DNA from: an uncultured Paracoccus sp.
GTDB taxonomy: Bacteria; Pseudomonadota; Alphaproteobacteria; Rhodobacterales; Rhodobacteraceae
DNA length: 64,000 bases
NCBI RefSeq assembly: GCF_947496875.1
Contig: NZ_CANMEH010000014.1
Coordinates: 1-64,000 of the forward strand
Direction: 5' to 3'
The notes below the pieces were generated by a model. It was given only the letters and a program-made list of their open reading frames with translations. It searched no databases and was not told the DNA's origin. The position numbers and the translations under genes are program-made. Numbering within the stretch: position 1 is the stretch's first letter; each line of letters opens with the position of its first letter. Below, piece after piece: positions 44,230 through 51,957 of the stretch.

Positions 44230-44300
44230 TGACGGACGCCGGGGAGCCTCTCTCTCCGGCAACCAGCCCGTCACGAAGCGAAGCGCCGCCCTCTTCCTCT
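44230..44300 (-). promoter_or_regulatory. Repeated structured leader, copy B
   Basis: The stem TGACGG (44230-44235) / CCGTCA (44268-44273) abuts GGAG upstream of the ParB start. The upstream mini-hairpin has a different sequence from copies A and C but keeps pairing (GCG..CGC, about 44276-44286). The AGAGGAAGAG run is also present. Confidence 0.6.
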
Positions 44301-44340
44301 GAAGAGAGCGACGCCAGCCGCAGAACCTGAAACCCGGAAA

Positions 44341-44736
44341 TTAGGCACTCCGGTTTTCTGTATCGGCGGATGTACGGGAAAAGCCCGCGCCGACGCGATA
44401 AAGCAGACGCTCGGCGGCGCGGATGCTGCCGGTTTCGCGGGCGGCCTCGTCCCAGAGCGTGATCGGGAAATCGCTGGTGAACAGCAGATCGCGCTCGAGC
44501 CCCATGCCGAAGGGCAGCCGGACTGGCTGCATCTCGCTCAGGTTCCACGAGCTCAGTTCGGGAGAACCGAGATCGGCCAGACCGAACATGATGTCGCCTT
44601 CCTCATCCAGTTCGGTGGCAAGCCAGACGCCCTCGCCGAGAGGGTTGAAGAACTTGACGACCGGGATGTGATCCTGATCGCGCTGGCGACCATTGGCCAG
44701 CAGGCGGTCGCGCTGTGTGCCGGTCAGGAGGATCAT
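44341..44736 (-). CDS. DUF2958 domain protein
   Basis: A 131-residue DUF2958 protein starting MILLTGTQRDRLLANGRQRD, with VVKFFNPLGEGVWLATELDE and DIMFGLADLGSPELSSWNLS, then ERDLLFTSDFPITLWDEAAR. The family is common in ICEs and plasmids and often follows antirestriction genes. Function unknown. The start at 44736 overlaps the ArdC stop (ATGA), so the two proteins are made together. Similar acidic small proteins are suspected DNA-mimic anti-defence factors, but there is no direct evidence here. Confidence 0.88.
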   Translation of the reverse strand: MILLTGTQRDRLLANGRQRDQDHIPVVKFFNPLGEGVWLATELDEEGDIMFGLADLGSPELSSWNLSEMQPVRLPFGMGLERDLLFTSDFPITLWDEAARETGSIRAAERLLYRVGAGFSRTSADTENRSA

Positions 44737-45695
44737 GCCGCAGCCCTCCGGTCGGTTACGCTGGCATCCGGCTCCTCGGTGTCCTCGGCCGGCAGATGCG
44801 ACAGCAGCCAGTCCGCCGCCTTGCTGGCCTGCGAGGCCGCGCGGACAATGGCACGGGAATCCTCGCGCATGACCTCCAGCCACGACCCGATGTAATCGGC
44901 ATGGCGCACGGTCGGCACGATCCCGAGCGCGGCGCAGCTGAAAGCCGCGGTCTGCTCGGCAATCATTTCCTCGAAGGCGTATTTCTTCGAGCCGAACGAG
45001 CCGGTCAGATCGCGGTTGAGGCGACTGTGATAGCCGCTGGCGTGGCCCAGCTCGTGCAGGGCCGTCCTGTGCCAGTTGATCGGCTCGAAATAGGCCTGCG
45101 GAGGCGGCACCTGCACATAGTCGAGCGACGGCATATAGAAGGCGCGATTACCACCGATACGGAAGTCGATGCCGGTGGCCCGGATCAGCGCCTCGACCCG
45201 AGGTTCGATCAGGCTCGACGGCGGTGGCGGCGCGACTGCCCTGATCTCGTCGGGCAGGCCATCGCATTGCGCGGCGTTAAAGACCGTGAACCGCTTCAGG
45301 AACGGAATGGCATGCGCATCCTCACCGGTCTCGCGGGCACGGCGCTTTTCGTCCTCGGGCGTGAAACGGTCGGCATAAACGACGGTGGTGCCGCGCTCGC
45401 CCTTGCGGACATTGCCGCCAAGCGAAAGCGCCTGGCGAAAGGTCAGCCACGCCTGACCTGGGAATCCATGCTGGATGACAGCGCCCCAGAGGATCAGAAT
45501 ATTGATGCCGGAATAGGACCGGCCGGTTGAAGCATTTCTCGGCAGGCCCAGCGGGGCGGTATCGGGCGACGCACCCCAGGGCTGGACCCAGGGCAGACGC
45601 CCTTGCTCCAGCTCGGCGATAATCTTGTTGGTGATGTCATCGTAAAGGTTGCTGCGTGCGCCATCTTCCACGGGGCTGCGATCGTGTCTGGCCAT
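44733..45695 (-). CDS. ardC: ArdC-type antirestriction protein (ssDNA-binding plus zincin)
   Basis: A 320-residue protein. The N-terminal DUF1738 ssDNA-binding domain spans LYDDITNKIIAELEQGRLPW to about residue 130. A zincin-like metallopeptidase follows with TALHELGHASGYHSRLNRDL (HExxH, about residues 210-229) and the downstream glutamate in FEEMIAEQTAAF. ArdC proteins protect incoming single-stranded plasmid DNA from restriction in the recipient. It is the first gene of a pair with DUF2958. Its mRNA starts with leader copy C, just before its GGAG site. Confidence 0.92.
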   Translation of the reverse strand: MARHDRSPVEDGARSNLYDDITNKIIAELEQGRLPWVQPWGASPDTAPLGLPRNASTGRSYSGINILILWGAVIQHGFPGQAWLTFRQALSLGGNVRKGERGTTVVYADRFTPEDEKRRARETGEDAHAIPFLKRFTVFNAAQCDGLPDEIRAVAPPPPSSLIEPRVEALIRATGIDFRIGGNRAFYMPSLDYVQVPPPQAYFEPINWHRTALHELGHASGYHSRLNRDLTGSFGSKKYAFEEMIAEQTAAFSCAALGIVPTVRHADYIGSWLEVMREDSRAIVRAASQASKAADWLLSHLPAEDTEEPDASVTDRRAAA

Positions 45696-45710
45696 CGGGA
45701 TGATCTCCGC

Positions 45711-45785
45711 GACGGGCGCCGGAAGCCTCTCTTCCAGCCCTCAACCCGTCACGGAAAACCCGTCCGCACTCTCACTCTGAAGGGG
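45711..45785 (-). promoter_or_regulatory. Repeated structured leader, copy C
   Basis: GACGGG (45711-45716) pairs with CCCGTC (45745-45750), next to the GGAG site of ardC. The mini-hairpin is ACGG..CCGT (about 45751-45763), different in sequence from A and B. The rest, including the AGAGTGAGAG run, is nearly the same as copy A. Confidence 0.62.
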
Positions 45786-45895
45786 GCGTTGCGGGATCTC
45801 CCCGCAGAAGGGGGTGCGTCGGCAACGCCAGTGCCGACCAGGGGGAAGGCTTTCCCCACCATGACAGAGTGCAGCAAGCTGCTGCACAAGGCGAT

Positions 45896-46780
45896 TTAAG
45901 CAGAACGATCGCCCACCACGATCATTGGTGCAGACGGCCACAACGTCCACAACGTCGCAAAGGCGGTATGGGCAATTGCCTCGGCCAATACATCCCGATC
46001 ATTTCCCATCAAGCCGCCCACCGCGTCGACACGATCTTGCACCGAAGGATGCGTATCGGATACGCCCGACCTGTCCTTCGCAAGCAAGGTCAGCGCGAAC
46101 AGGGCGAAATAGATCGCCATCTCCCGCTTGCGGCGGACAAGGACAAGATCATCGCCGCTTTCATCGGAATAGCGCCGTGCATGCTCCAGAATGAACAGGG
46201 TCGCAAATTCATCGCAGGAGAATTCCTCCCGATGTCGCGCCTCCTGTGTGTCGCCATGGACACTCGCACTCGTGCCTTCCCGCTGGTGCCGGATGTGCCG
46301 GACCTCATGCAGCAAGGCCCAGGCCACCGCAATGATGGACAGTTCTGAGGCTGCCCGTCCTTGAGGATCTTCGTTCTTGTCCGGCAGTGTGCCGGGTTCG
46401 GGAACGCCATCTGGCAAAGGGGCTTCGTCCGGCTGATCGTTCTGAAGGGCAGCGTCAAATGCCGCGATCAGTTCCTGAAACCGGGTCAGGTCCACCGTAG
46501 GGAAGTCCTTGCTCTCCGCGACGGCCCTGTAGCCCTCCCAGGCGGCGAAAGCGCCGATCCAGAAGGATCGCACGACGCGGTGATTGATCCGGATGTAGCG
46601 ATAGCTGCCGGCGTCCATGATAAGCCGACCATCTTCGTGGTCATCAGGAAGGAGCCGAAACACCAGGTCGAGGTCTTCCCAGAGTGAAGAAAGCTCGTCC
46701 GCCCGTTCCGGCACGGAACAGATGAACAGTTTTCGGATTGCTTGCTGCACGATTTCATCCTGTCGAACCGCGCTGGTCAT
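45896..46780 (-). CDS. Lit-like (peptidase U49) putative phage-exclusion protease
   Basis: A 294-residue soluble protein. The zinc-site candidate ALLHEVRHIRHQREG (HExRH, about residues 155-170) is followed by FSCDEFATLFILEHA, which holds the next acidic ligand, and KREMAIYFALFALTLLAK. This resembles Lit of E. coli, a zinc protease that cleaves EF-Tu on T4 infection. The assignment rests on the HExxH environment and overall length, so it is moderate. ATG 46780 is chosen since AAGGGTGGA lies upstream; 46810 is an alternative. Nearby TrlF and DUF2971 genes fit a defence island. Confidence 0.55.
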   Translation of the reverse strand: MTSAVRQDEIVQQAIRKLFICSVPERADELSSLWEDLDLVFRLLPDDHEDGRLIMDAGSYRYIRINHRVVRSFWIGAFAAWEGYRAVAESKDFPTVDLTRFQELIAAFDAALQNDQPDEAPLPDGVPEPGTLPDKNEDPQGRAASELSIIAVAWALLHEVRHIRHQREGTSASVHGDTQEARHREEFSCDEFATLFILEHARRYSDESGDDLVLVRRKREMAIYFALFALTLLAKDRSGVSDTHPSVQDRVDAVGGLMGNDRDVLAEAIAHTAFATLWTLWPSAPMIVVGDRSA

Positions 46781-47010
46781 GGGATGTCCACCCTTCGTTG
46801 TTACCGCCATTGCGGGCCATCATCGTTGTAAGGTCGGGAGATGTGCGAGGACGACCGCGCAACGGGCTGGCCTCCGCGTAGATCGTGGCGAGCCTGACCT
46901 TTTCGGCATCGAGGTTCGGCCAGGCTGAGAGGATGCGCTCCGGCGAATGGCCGGCGATCTCGGCGCCAGCCGGGAGGAAGGTCTTCCCTCCACAAAGCCG
47001 TTTTTCTGTA
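46755..47010 (-). pseudogene. Possible DUF433 antitoxin-domain remnant
   Basis: A minus-strand frame without a start reads GAEIAGHSPERILSAWPNLD, AEKVRLATIYAEASPLRGRP. This is like the C-terminal half of DUF433 (VapB-type) antitoxins, which end in a RGRPR tail. The N-terminal part is not recognisable. It overlaps the start of the Lit-like gene. No PIN or DUF5615 toxin is nearby. Confidence 0.35.
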
Positions 47011-47043
47011 GTGCCTGAAAACTGTCAAGCCGATCGACGCATT

Positions 47044-50028
47044 TCATCTTTCCAGTCTGACGCGCAGACGCCGCGCACGCTCGCGAAATGCTTCTTCACC
47101 GCCTTCAAGAATATCGCACACCGCTTTGCGGATATCTGCGTTTTCCAGGCCGCCTGCCTTGTAAGTGATGGGCGGCAAGCCGCCGATCTGATGCGGGCCA
47201 ACCTCTGCGACAATGATCTGATCCGCGTCGGTGTTGATAACAAGGTTCGCGTTGTGGGTGACCATGATGACCTGCCGTTTGGATTTGGCGGCAATGAACA
47301 GTGAGACGAGTTCATCGAAGACAGACTTAGGATCGAGGTTTTCCTCTGGCTGGTCGATGATAAGTGGCCGGTCGTCTGCGTCGTCCAGAGCGAGGTACAG
47401 AAGTAAAAGCACAATCCCCCTCGTCCCAGGCGAGAGTTTACGGATGTCGATGCCGTCATAGACAATCTCATAGCGCACCGAGATATGGTCAGTCGCAAAC
47501 AGCCAGTGGGCAAACTCCTTGAGCCAGGCACGAAACTCAGCCTGCTGCGTTTGAGCAATGGGCGCGTGTCCGATCAAGTCTCGCAGGTACGTTGAGATGA
47601 ACGCGGCCATTGCGGCTTGCACGTCCGCTGCCGTCCCATGCTCCCAAGCCGGCTTGAGCGCAGTATTGGCCAACTGAATCAGCGAGCCACGGCCATTGAA
47701 GGGACCGGCCTTTCTGCGGTCGAGAAGTTTCTCTTCCGCAATCGTTCCCCAGGCTTCGACATCAACGATACGGCGCACGGAAAAGCCGAGTTTTTGCAAG
47801 GTTCCTGATGAGGCTGCCAGACGGCTCATGAGCGGCGCGTAGAGACTGGCGAGCGCCGTCTGTTCATTGATGATGGCTTCGAACACACGGCCATAAGCCG
47901 CATCACGTTCGGTTTGCAGGTCTTTCTTGCGGGTCGCGGCGCCCTGCGCATCGGTGAGACGGGCTTGCAGGTTCTGGAGAGCGGTGTTTTCCTGACCAAT
48001 GCGGAGTGAAAGCGCAGAATATTGATCCCGCACCAGTTTGTCTGCGCTGACCAAGGCTTCGAGCCGCGTCATCTCGGCTTGAAGGACGTTGAGGGTGAGC
48101 GTGGCAAGATCGGCGCTATCGGCTATGGGTGGCGTGGGAATGCCCGGTGGCAGGGGAGGACCATTGAGAGCAGCAATCTGCTGATCGGCCCATGTGACGT
48201 AGCCCGCCAGACTCTTGTCGACATCGCCTTTATACACCAGCAGGAATTCGTCCCACTGTTGATCGTTCATATGGCCCTGCTGATGGCGTTCCCTGGCCTG
48301 CCGCAACAATTCGGGCGCCTTGGTTGCACGGGTACTTTTTACCTCATCCTGCAGGGCGAGGAAGGTCCGCCGTTGATTGCCGAACCCCTGGATCTTGCCG
48401 CGTACTACCTGAACCGCCTGACTGAGCTGGGTATGCCGTTGTGCCTGTGCCTCGGTGCCCTTGACGACGAGTTTTGCGAGATCTTCGTTGTAGCTTTTGA
48501 TCAGGCCGGTCTTCTGGGCCACCTGCGCAGTCAGAGTAGCGACAGAGCTTTCCTTTTCCAGTTCCGTGGCGATGCGATCAGAAATGTCGGCGATGGCTTC
48601 GGCTTCTCGCTCACGGGCTTGCTGGAAGCGACTTGTGCTATGGCTGCGCAACTCGGCGAAGTCGATCGCACCGTCTCGTTGATCGTTGGAGTGGGATTCA
48701 AAAATCACCCGTTCGATCTCGGCGATGAGACCGTCCGAGAAGCCGCCGGAGGAGCCGCCGGAGGAGCAGAGCTCTTCCACGAATTGCTGCGACAGATATC
48801 GGGCGCGCGGAAAGGACAAATGATTGTTGGCGTCCCGGCCATCGAGCGCGCGGGTGATGGTGGCGCCACCGCCCCAGGTCAACGTGGCCGTCGCATTGCC
48901 GACCAGCTTGCGGGCGCGGACAAGGAAGGAGGGACTAGCATTCTCGCTGGCGCTCCATCCAGATGGCGTGATGGCATCACATCCAGCAGCGATCATATCG
49001 GCGAGTGCCGTTTTTCCGGAACCGCGAGCCCCGATGATAGCCACTAGGCCGGGGTTTAGCGGGATTTCGGGAGTCGCGGCCCAATCTGCATCGGCGATGG
49101 AGATGTGCGAAATGACCTGTGAGGGCATAGCGGTTCGCGGCGGTTCCGTTCCGACGTAAGCGCGGCCTTCCGGATCGATGCAGGCTTGGCGCAGTGCATC
49201 GAACTCGAGACCGCCCTTGATCCAAGAGAAGCGCTCTTCCACCGGTTGCCCGACGGTTTTCTGGTCATGTGCGTCGCTGCCGTGCAGACATGGCTTACAA
49301 CCGTCATAGTCCTCGCGTAGTTTTTCAACACTGACGCCCCTCTTGCCGAACCAGAATTCACGTTGCGCGGGGCTGCTTGAGAAGATGATATGGGCGAACC
49401 GCTCGATCTCCTGGCGCATCGTCGCATCGGCCGCCTGCCGCAATCCCGACGTTCCATCTCCCGCTGCGCCGGCCACTGCGACCAGAATGTTAGCCTTGGC
49501 CCAGTCGCTGTCTCGTAGCACCTGGCGCAGTTGAGCTAAGTTGACCTTGAACTGCGTGGCACCGTGGCGCAGAGCCGCGCCATCGTCGATGATGGCGGAG
49601 TCGGCGCGCTTGCCAAGGGCAATCAGATCGTTGCGAGTGCAGTTATAGGTGTCGCCATGGGCCTGGAACTGCAATCGCTGGAGAATGCGATGCAGTTCGG
49701 CCAAATGATTGCAATCTTCCGGACTGACCAGCAGGTGCACATTGACGAAGCCGGTCTTGGCGGCGATGTCGAGCCGCAGTTCGACATTTGGAAAGATGAG
49801 CTGGACGTCGCGCAAGCGCCCGGCTTGCTTGCGTCGCAAGACCTCTTCATAGGTGTCTGTGACATAGTAGTCGGTGACAGCTATCGCACCGATTGCGGGC
49901 AAGCAGCTTTCCAGTGACGTGATATAGGCCTCCCAGGGATCGCCACCGCCGAACTGGTTGTTCAGGATTGTCCCCGGTGCATGGATGTGCGGCTCCCAAC
50001 GCCGCCACTGCGAACCTCTGCCGATCAT
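47044..50028 (-). CDS. TrlF-type PHP-domain plus SMC-like ATPase
   Basis: A 994-residue protein. The N-terminal PHP phosphoesterase has WEPHIHAPG (metal ligands at residues 14 and 16), AVTDYYV, a middle HLLVSP and GSDAHD near 246. It is followed by an SMC/ABC-like ATPase: LVAIIGARGSGKTALADMI (Walker A near 330), long coiled coils (about 430-790), KLSPGTRGIVLLLLYLAL (signature) and PLIIDQPEENLDPKSVFDEL (Walker B near 890). PHP-ATPase fusions are thought to sense and cut nucleic acid; some occur in defence loci. ATG 50028 follows GGAGGGG. Directly downstream of DUF2971, 120 bp away. Confidence 0.85.
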   Translation of the reverse strand: MIGRGSQWRRWEPHIHAPGTILNNQFGGGDPWEAYITSLESCLPAIGAIAVTDYYVTDTYEEVLRRKQAGRLRDVQLIFPNVELRLDIAAKTGFVNVHLLVSPEDCNHLAELHRILQRLQFQAHGDTYNCTRNDLIALGKRADSAIIDDGAALRHGATQFKVNLAQLRQVLRDSDWAKANILVAVAGAAGDGTSGLRQAADATMRQEIERFAHIIFSSSPAQREFWFGKRGVSVEKLREDYDGCKPCLHGSDAHDQKTVGQPVEERFSWIKGGLEFDALRQACIDPEGRAYVGTEPPRTAMPSQVISHISIADADWAATPEIPLNPGLVAIIGARGSGKTALADMIAAGCDAITPSGWSASENASPSFLVRARKLVGNATATLTWGGGATITRALDGRDANNHLSFPRARYLSQQFVEELCSSGGSSGGFSDGLIAEIERVIFESHSNDQRDGAIDFAELRSHSTSRFQQAREREAEAIADISDRIATELEKESSVATLTAQVAQKTGLIKSYNEDLAKLVVKGTEAQAQRHTQLSQAVQVVRGKIQGFGNQRRTFLALQDEVKSTRATKAPELLRQARERHQQGHMNDQQWDEFLLVYKGDVDKSLAGYVTWADQQIAALNGPPLPPGIPTPPIADSADLATLTLNVLQAEMTRLEALVSADKLVRDQYSALSLRIGQENTALQNLQARLTDAQGAATRKKDLQTERDAAYGRVFEAIINEQTALASLYAPLMSRLAASSGTLQKLGFSVRRIVDVEAWGTIAEEKLLDRRKAGPFNGRGSLIQLANTALKPAWEHGTAADVQAAMAAFISTYLRDLIGHAPIAQTQQAEFRAWLKEFAHWLFATDHISVRYEIVYDGIDIRKLSPGTRGIVLLLLYLALDDADDRPLIIDQPEENLDPKSVFDELVSLFIAAKSKRQVIMVTHNANLVINTDADQIIVAEVGPHQIGGLPPITYKAGGLENADIRKAVCDILEGGEEAFRERARRLRVRLER

Positions 50029-50148
50029 TGCCCCTCCGCGTGTGTCGGCAGACATAGAAGGTCTATGCTCTGTCCGAATTTATGTGATCTAGAAGATGTT
50101 TAGCATTCACAAGTTGTTTTATAACAACTCTTTCCATGCAACGTTCTG

Positions 50149-51090
50149 CTATTCCTCGCTGAGATTGTCGAAAGCCTCAAGAATTGCGCGCGATCGCCGG
50201 GGCAGGGAAGCGCCAAGTTCTTCCGTGTCGAGCGCGTACTTCCGGAGGTGAAAGGTTCCCGGTACTTCACGCATCTCGAAAAAGCGCACGGGGCGGCCTC
50301 GGTTTGCCAGGGCCTGAACGACTGTAAATTTGACGGAGGATTTGCAGCGAATGCCGAATACGACTTCTTCGAGTTCCAGCGGTGAATCCTGTGCGCCGCG
50401 TTTGCCTATCAGACGCCATTCCCGCTCATAACGCCAATTTGCGGCCTTGCGGAGCAGGACGGCTTCGTCCACGCGCTGCCGTGCGGCGCTGTCGTTCTCC
50501 ATCATGGCCACGTCGCTGGCCAGCACCTTGCGACTGCCTCCATAGCGCATCTTATTGAGGTCGGCTTCCGCCCCGGCGGGAACAGAGTAGCCAGCACAAA
50601 TACCGTTATGCTGATCGCCATAGTGGCTCCACATCAACGGGCATGTGGCGCGGACTCCGAAGGAAACGATGCCACGGTCGTAGCGGCGAAGCAGTTCGTC
50701 TTCGAGATACTTACGCAGCAGCGATTGCAAGGGATCGGCGATCTCGTAGCTCGCATCGGTTGCGTGATAGTGGATTTCGTCAAGCAGCCGAGCGGCATCT
50801 TTCTGGCTATGCCGCGCGATATGTTCGATGGTTTTTGGGCCACGATATTTAAGGGATTTTGCTGCAGCCTGCATCTCGGCGAGGATACGCTGCTCGCGCA
50901 GACGGCTTAGAACCTGCTCAAGCTGATCGTAGGGTAGGTCTGCATCGAGAGTTGGACGGCAATCGAGTGGGTCGTTGAAGTCACCAGGGTCTGCATAGTA
51001 CAGCTCGTCCGCGACCAGCATGTCCAGCAGGCGATGACTGAAACCGCGATATTTATACAGTAGTCGCGGCAGCTTGTTAACATCAGCCAT
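50149..51090 (-). CDS. DUF2971 protein, possible defence effector
   Basis: A 313-residue protein with DUF2971 marks: LLYKYRGFSHRLLDMLVADE, LYYADPGDFNDPLDC, the CPLMWSHYGDQHNGICAGYS core and NWRYEREWRLI. DUF2971 proteins are often found in defence islands; an ADP-ribosyltransferase-like or toxin role has been proposed for related folds, but the biochemistry is not established. It is the first gene of a block with the PHP-ATPase at 47044-50028. About 120 bp lie between them, including AT-rich DNA, so a separate promoter for the second gene is possible. Confidence 0.75.
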   Translation of the reverse strand: MADVNKLPRLLYKYRGFSHRLLDMLVADELYYADPGDFNDPLDCRPTLDADLPYDQLEQVLSRLREQRILAEMQAAAKSLKYRGPKTIEHIARHSQKDAARLLDEIHYHATDASYEIADPLQSLLRKYLEDELLRRYDRGIVSFGVRATCPLMWSHYGDQHNGICAGYSVPAGAEADLNKMRYGGSRKVLASDVAMMENDSAARQRVDEAVLLRKAANWRYEREWRLIGKRGAQDSPLELEEVVFGIRCKSSVKFTVVQALANRGRPVRFFEMREVPGTFHLRKYALDTEELGASLPRRSRAILEAFDNLSEE

Positions 51091-51450
51091 ATCGCACCAG
51101 CTCCTTAGTTTTTATTTCTTCGTAAGAGACTTATAATTTCTTCGCTCAGTTGCGATAATCAATTGGTACTTCTCTTCAAATTGCGCGAGTATATCGTTTT
51201 ACCTAACTGCAGCTCGGGTCGCCGCCAATAAAATATTTACCTGAGCGACTTTGGACTGGGCGATTGAGTAATTGCGCGCCGTCGCATATCGAAAGGCGAC
51301 AGGACAGGATCATGCCCTCCCCCGACGCCCCTCCCTTTTCTACGCCACTGTATCCTATTCACCGCACAGCGGCGCCCGAGACCTTCCCTCCGCTGACATT
51401 CCGCGCTTCCATTGCCCCAGCCCCTTTCCGGGCATGGAATTTTAGAGACA
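51091..51450. other. 360-bp intergenic segment
   Basis: No supported gene. The first 150 bp are AT-rich and probably carry the promoter of the DUF2971 gene (leftward). The frames at 51237-51476 (minus) and 51264-51521 (plus) overlap the small gene at 51451 and have no recognisable features. Confidence 0.5.
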
Positions 51451-51645
51451 ATGGCGGTCAAGCGGAACAGGATCAATATCGAGGTTACAGCCTCGACCGG
51501 ACCGGAAACGGACCGGAATGATCCTGCGCATAAAGATGCTGCCCTGATGTCGCTGGCTCGCCTGCTCGGACGTCAGATCGCCCACGAGCAGTTCGAGCGT
51601 AAACTGGCAGCGGAGCGCAAAGCACAACGTCAGCTCCGTCCCTGA
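51451..51645 (+). CDS. Small conserved protein upstream of the recombinase (64 aa)
   Basis: MAVKRNRINIEVTASTGPET followed by ALMSLARLLGRQIAHEQFER and a basic C-terminus. It is charged and mostly helical; no family name is known to me. It precedes the Phd-like and recombinase genes on the same strand with a plausible operon spacing, so it may be a regulator or accessory of integration. Start 51451 is the first ATG that leaves out the proline-rich, unlikely N-terminus. Confidence 0.55.
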   Translation: MAVKRNRINIEVTASTGPETDRNDPAHKDAALMSLARLLGRQIAHEQFERKLAAERKAQRQLRP

Positions 51646-51674
51646 CATTAAAATCCTTCTTGCATTTATACGTG

Positions 51675-51686
51675 TAATACGTATTA
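51675..51686. promoter_or_regulatory. 12-bp palindrome, probable Phd operator
   Basis: TAATACGTATTA is a perfect palindrome within TATACGTGTAATACGTATTA, 32 bp upstream of the Phd-like start. Phd/YefM antitoxins autorepress through short palindromes at this position. Confidence 0.55.
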
Positions 51687-51717
51687 TATCGACAGACCTG
51701 TTCTCCTGGAGTCTGCG

Positions 51718-51918
51718 ATGCCAACCACAACCTCCCTCGAATTTCAGCGCAAGTTCGGACAATATCTGAATGAGTCTCACCGCGAGCCGGTAGAGATCAC
51801 ACGACATGGCAGGCGCGAGTTTGTGCTGATGTCAGCCACCCAATATGACGAGCTACTGTCAGCGGCGGAGCGCAGGGGCAAGGCGGTTGAAGCCGCCTCC
51901 CAACCTGAACGGAATTAG
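51718..51918 (+). CDS. Phd/YefM-type antitoxin, no toxin partner
   Basis: A 66-residue protein: FQRKFGQYLNESHREPVEIT, RHGRREFVLMSATQYDELLS. This is the Phd/YefM DNA-binding and dimer domain; the toxin-neutralising tail is short. No Doc, RelE or YoeB toxin gene follows. The next gene, 39 bp on, is the serine recombinase. It may act as an orphan repressor of the recombinase operon. Confidence 0.8.
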   Translation: MPTTTSLEFQRKFGQYLNESHREPVEITRHGRREFVLMSATQYDELLSAAERRGKAVEAASQPERN

Positions 51919-51957
51919 GACACCTCCCCGAACACGGAGCTTGAAAGGACTGCCGAT

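Noticed and set aside
48022..49047. Plus-strand 341-residue frame
   Set aside because: Antisense shadow of the coiled-coil part of the PHP-ATPase, typical of GC-rich DNA.
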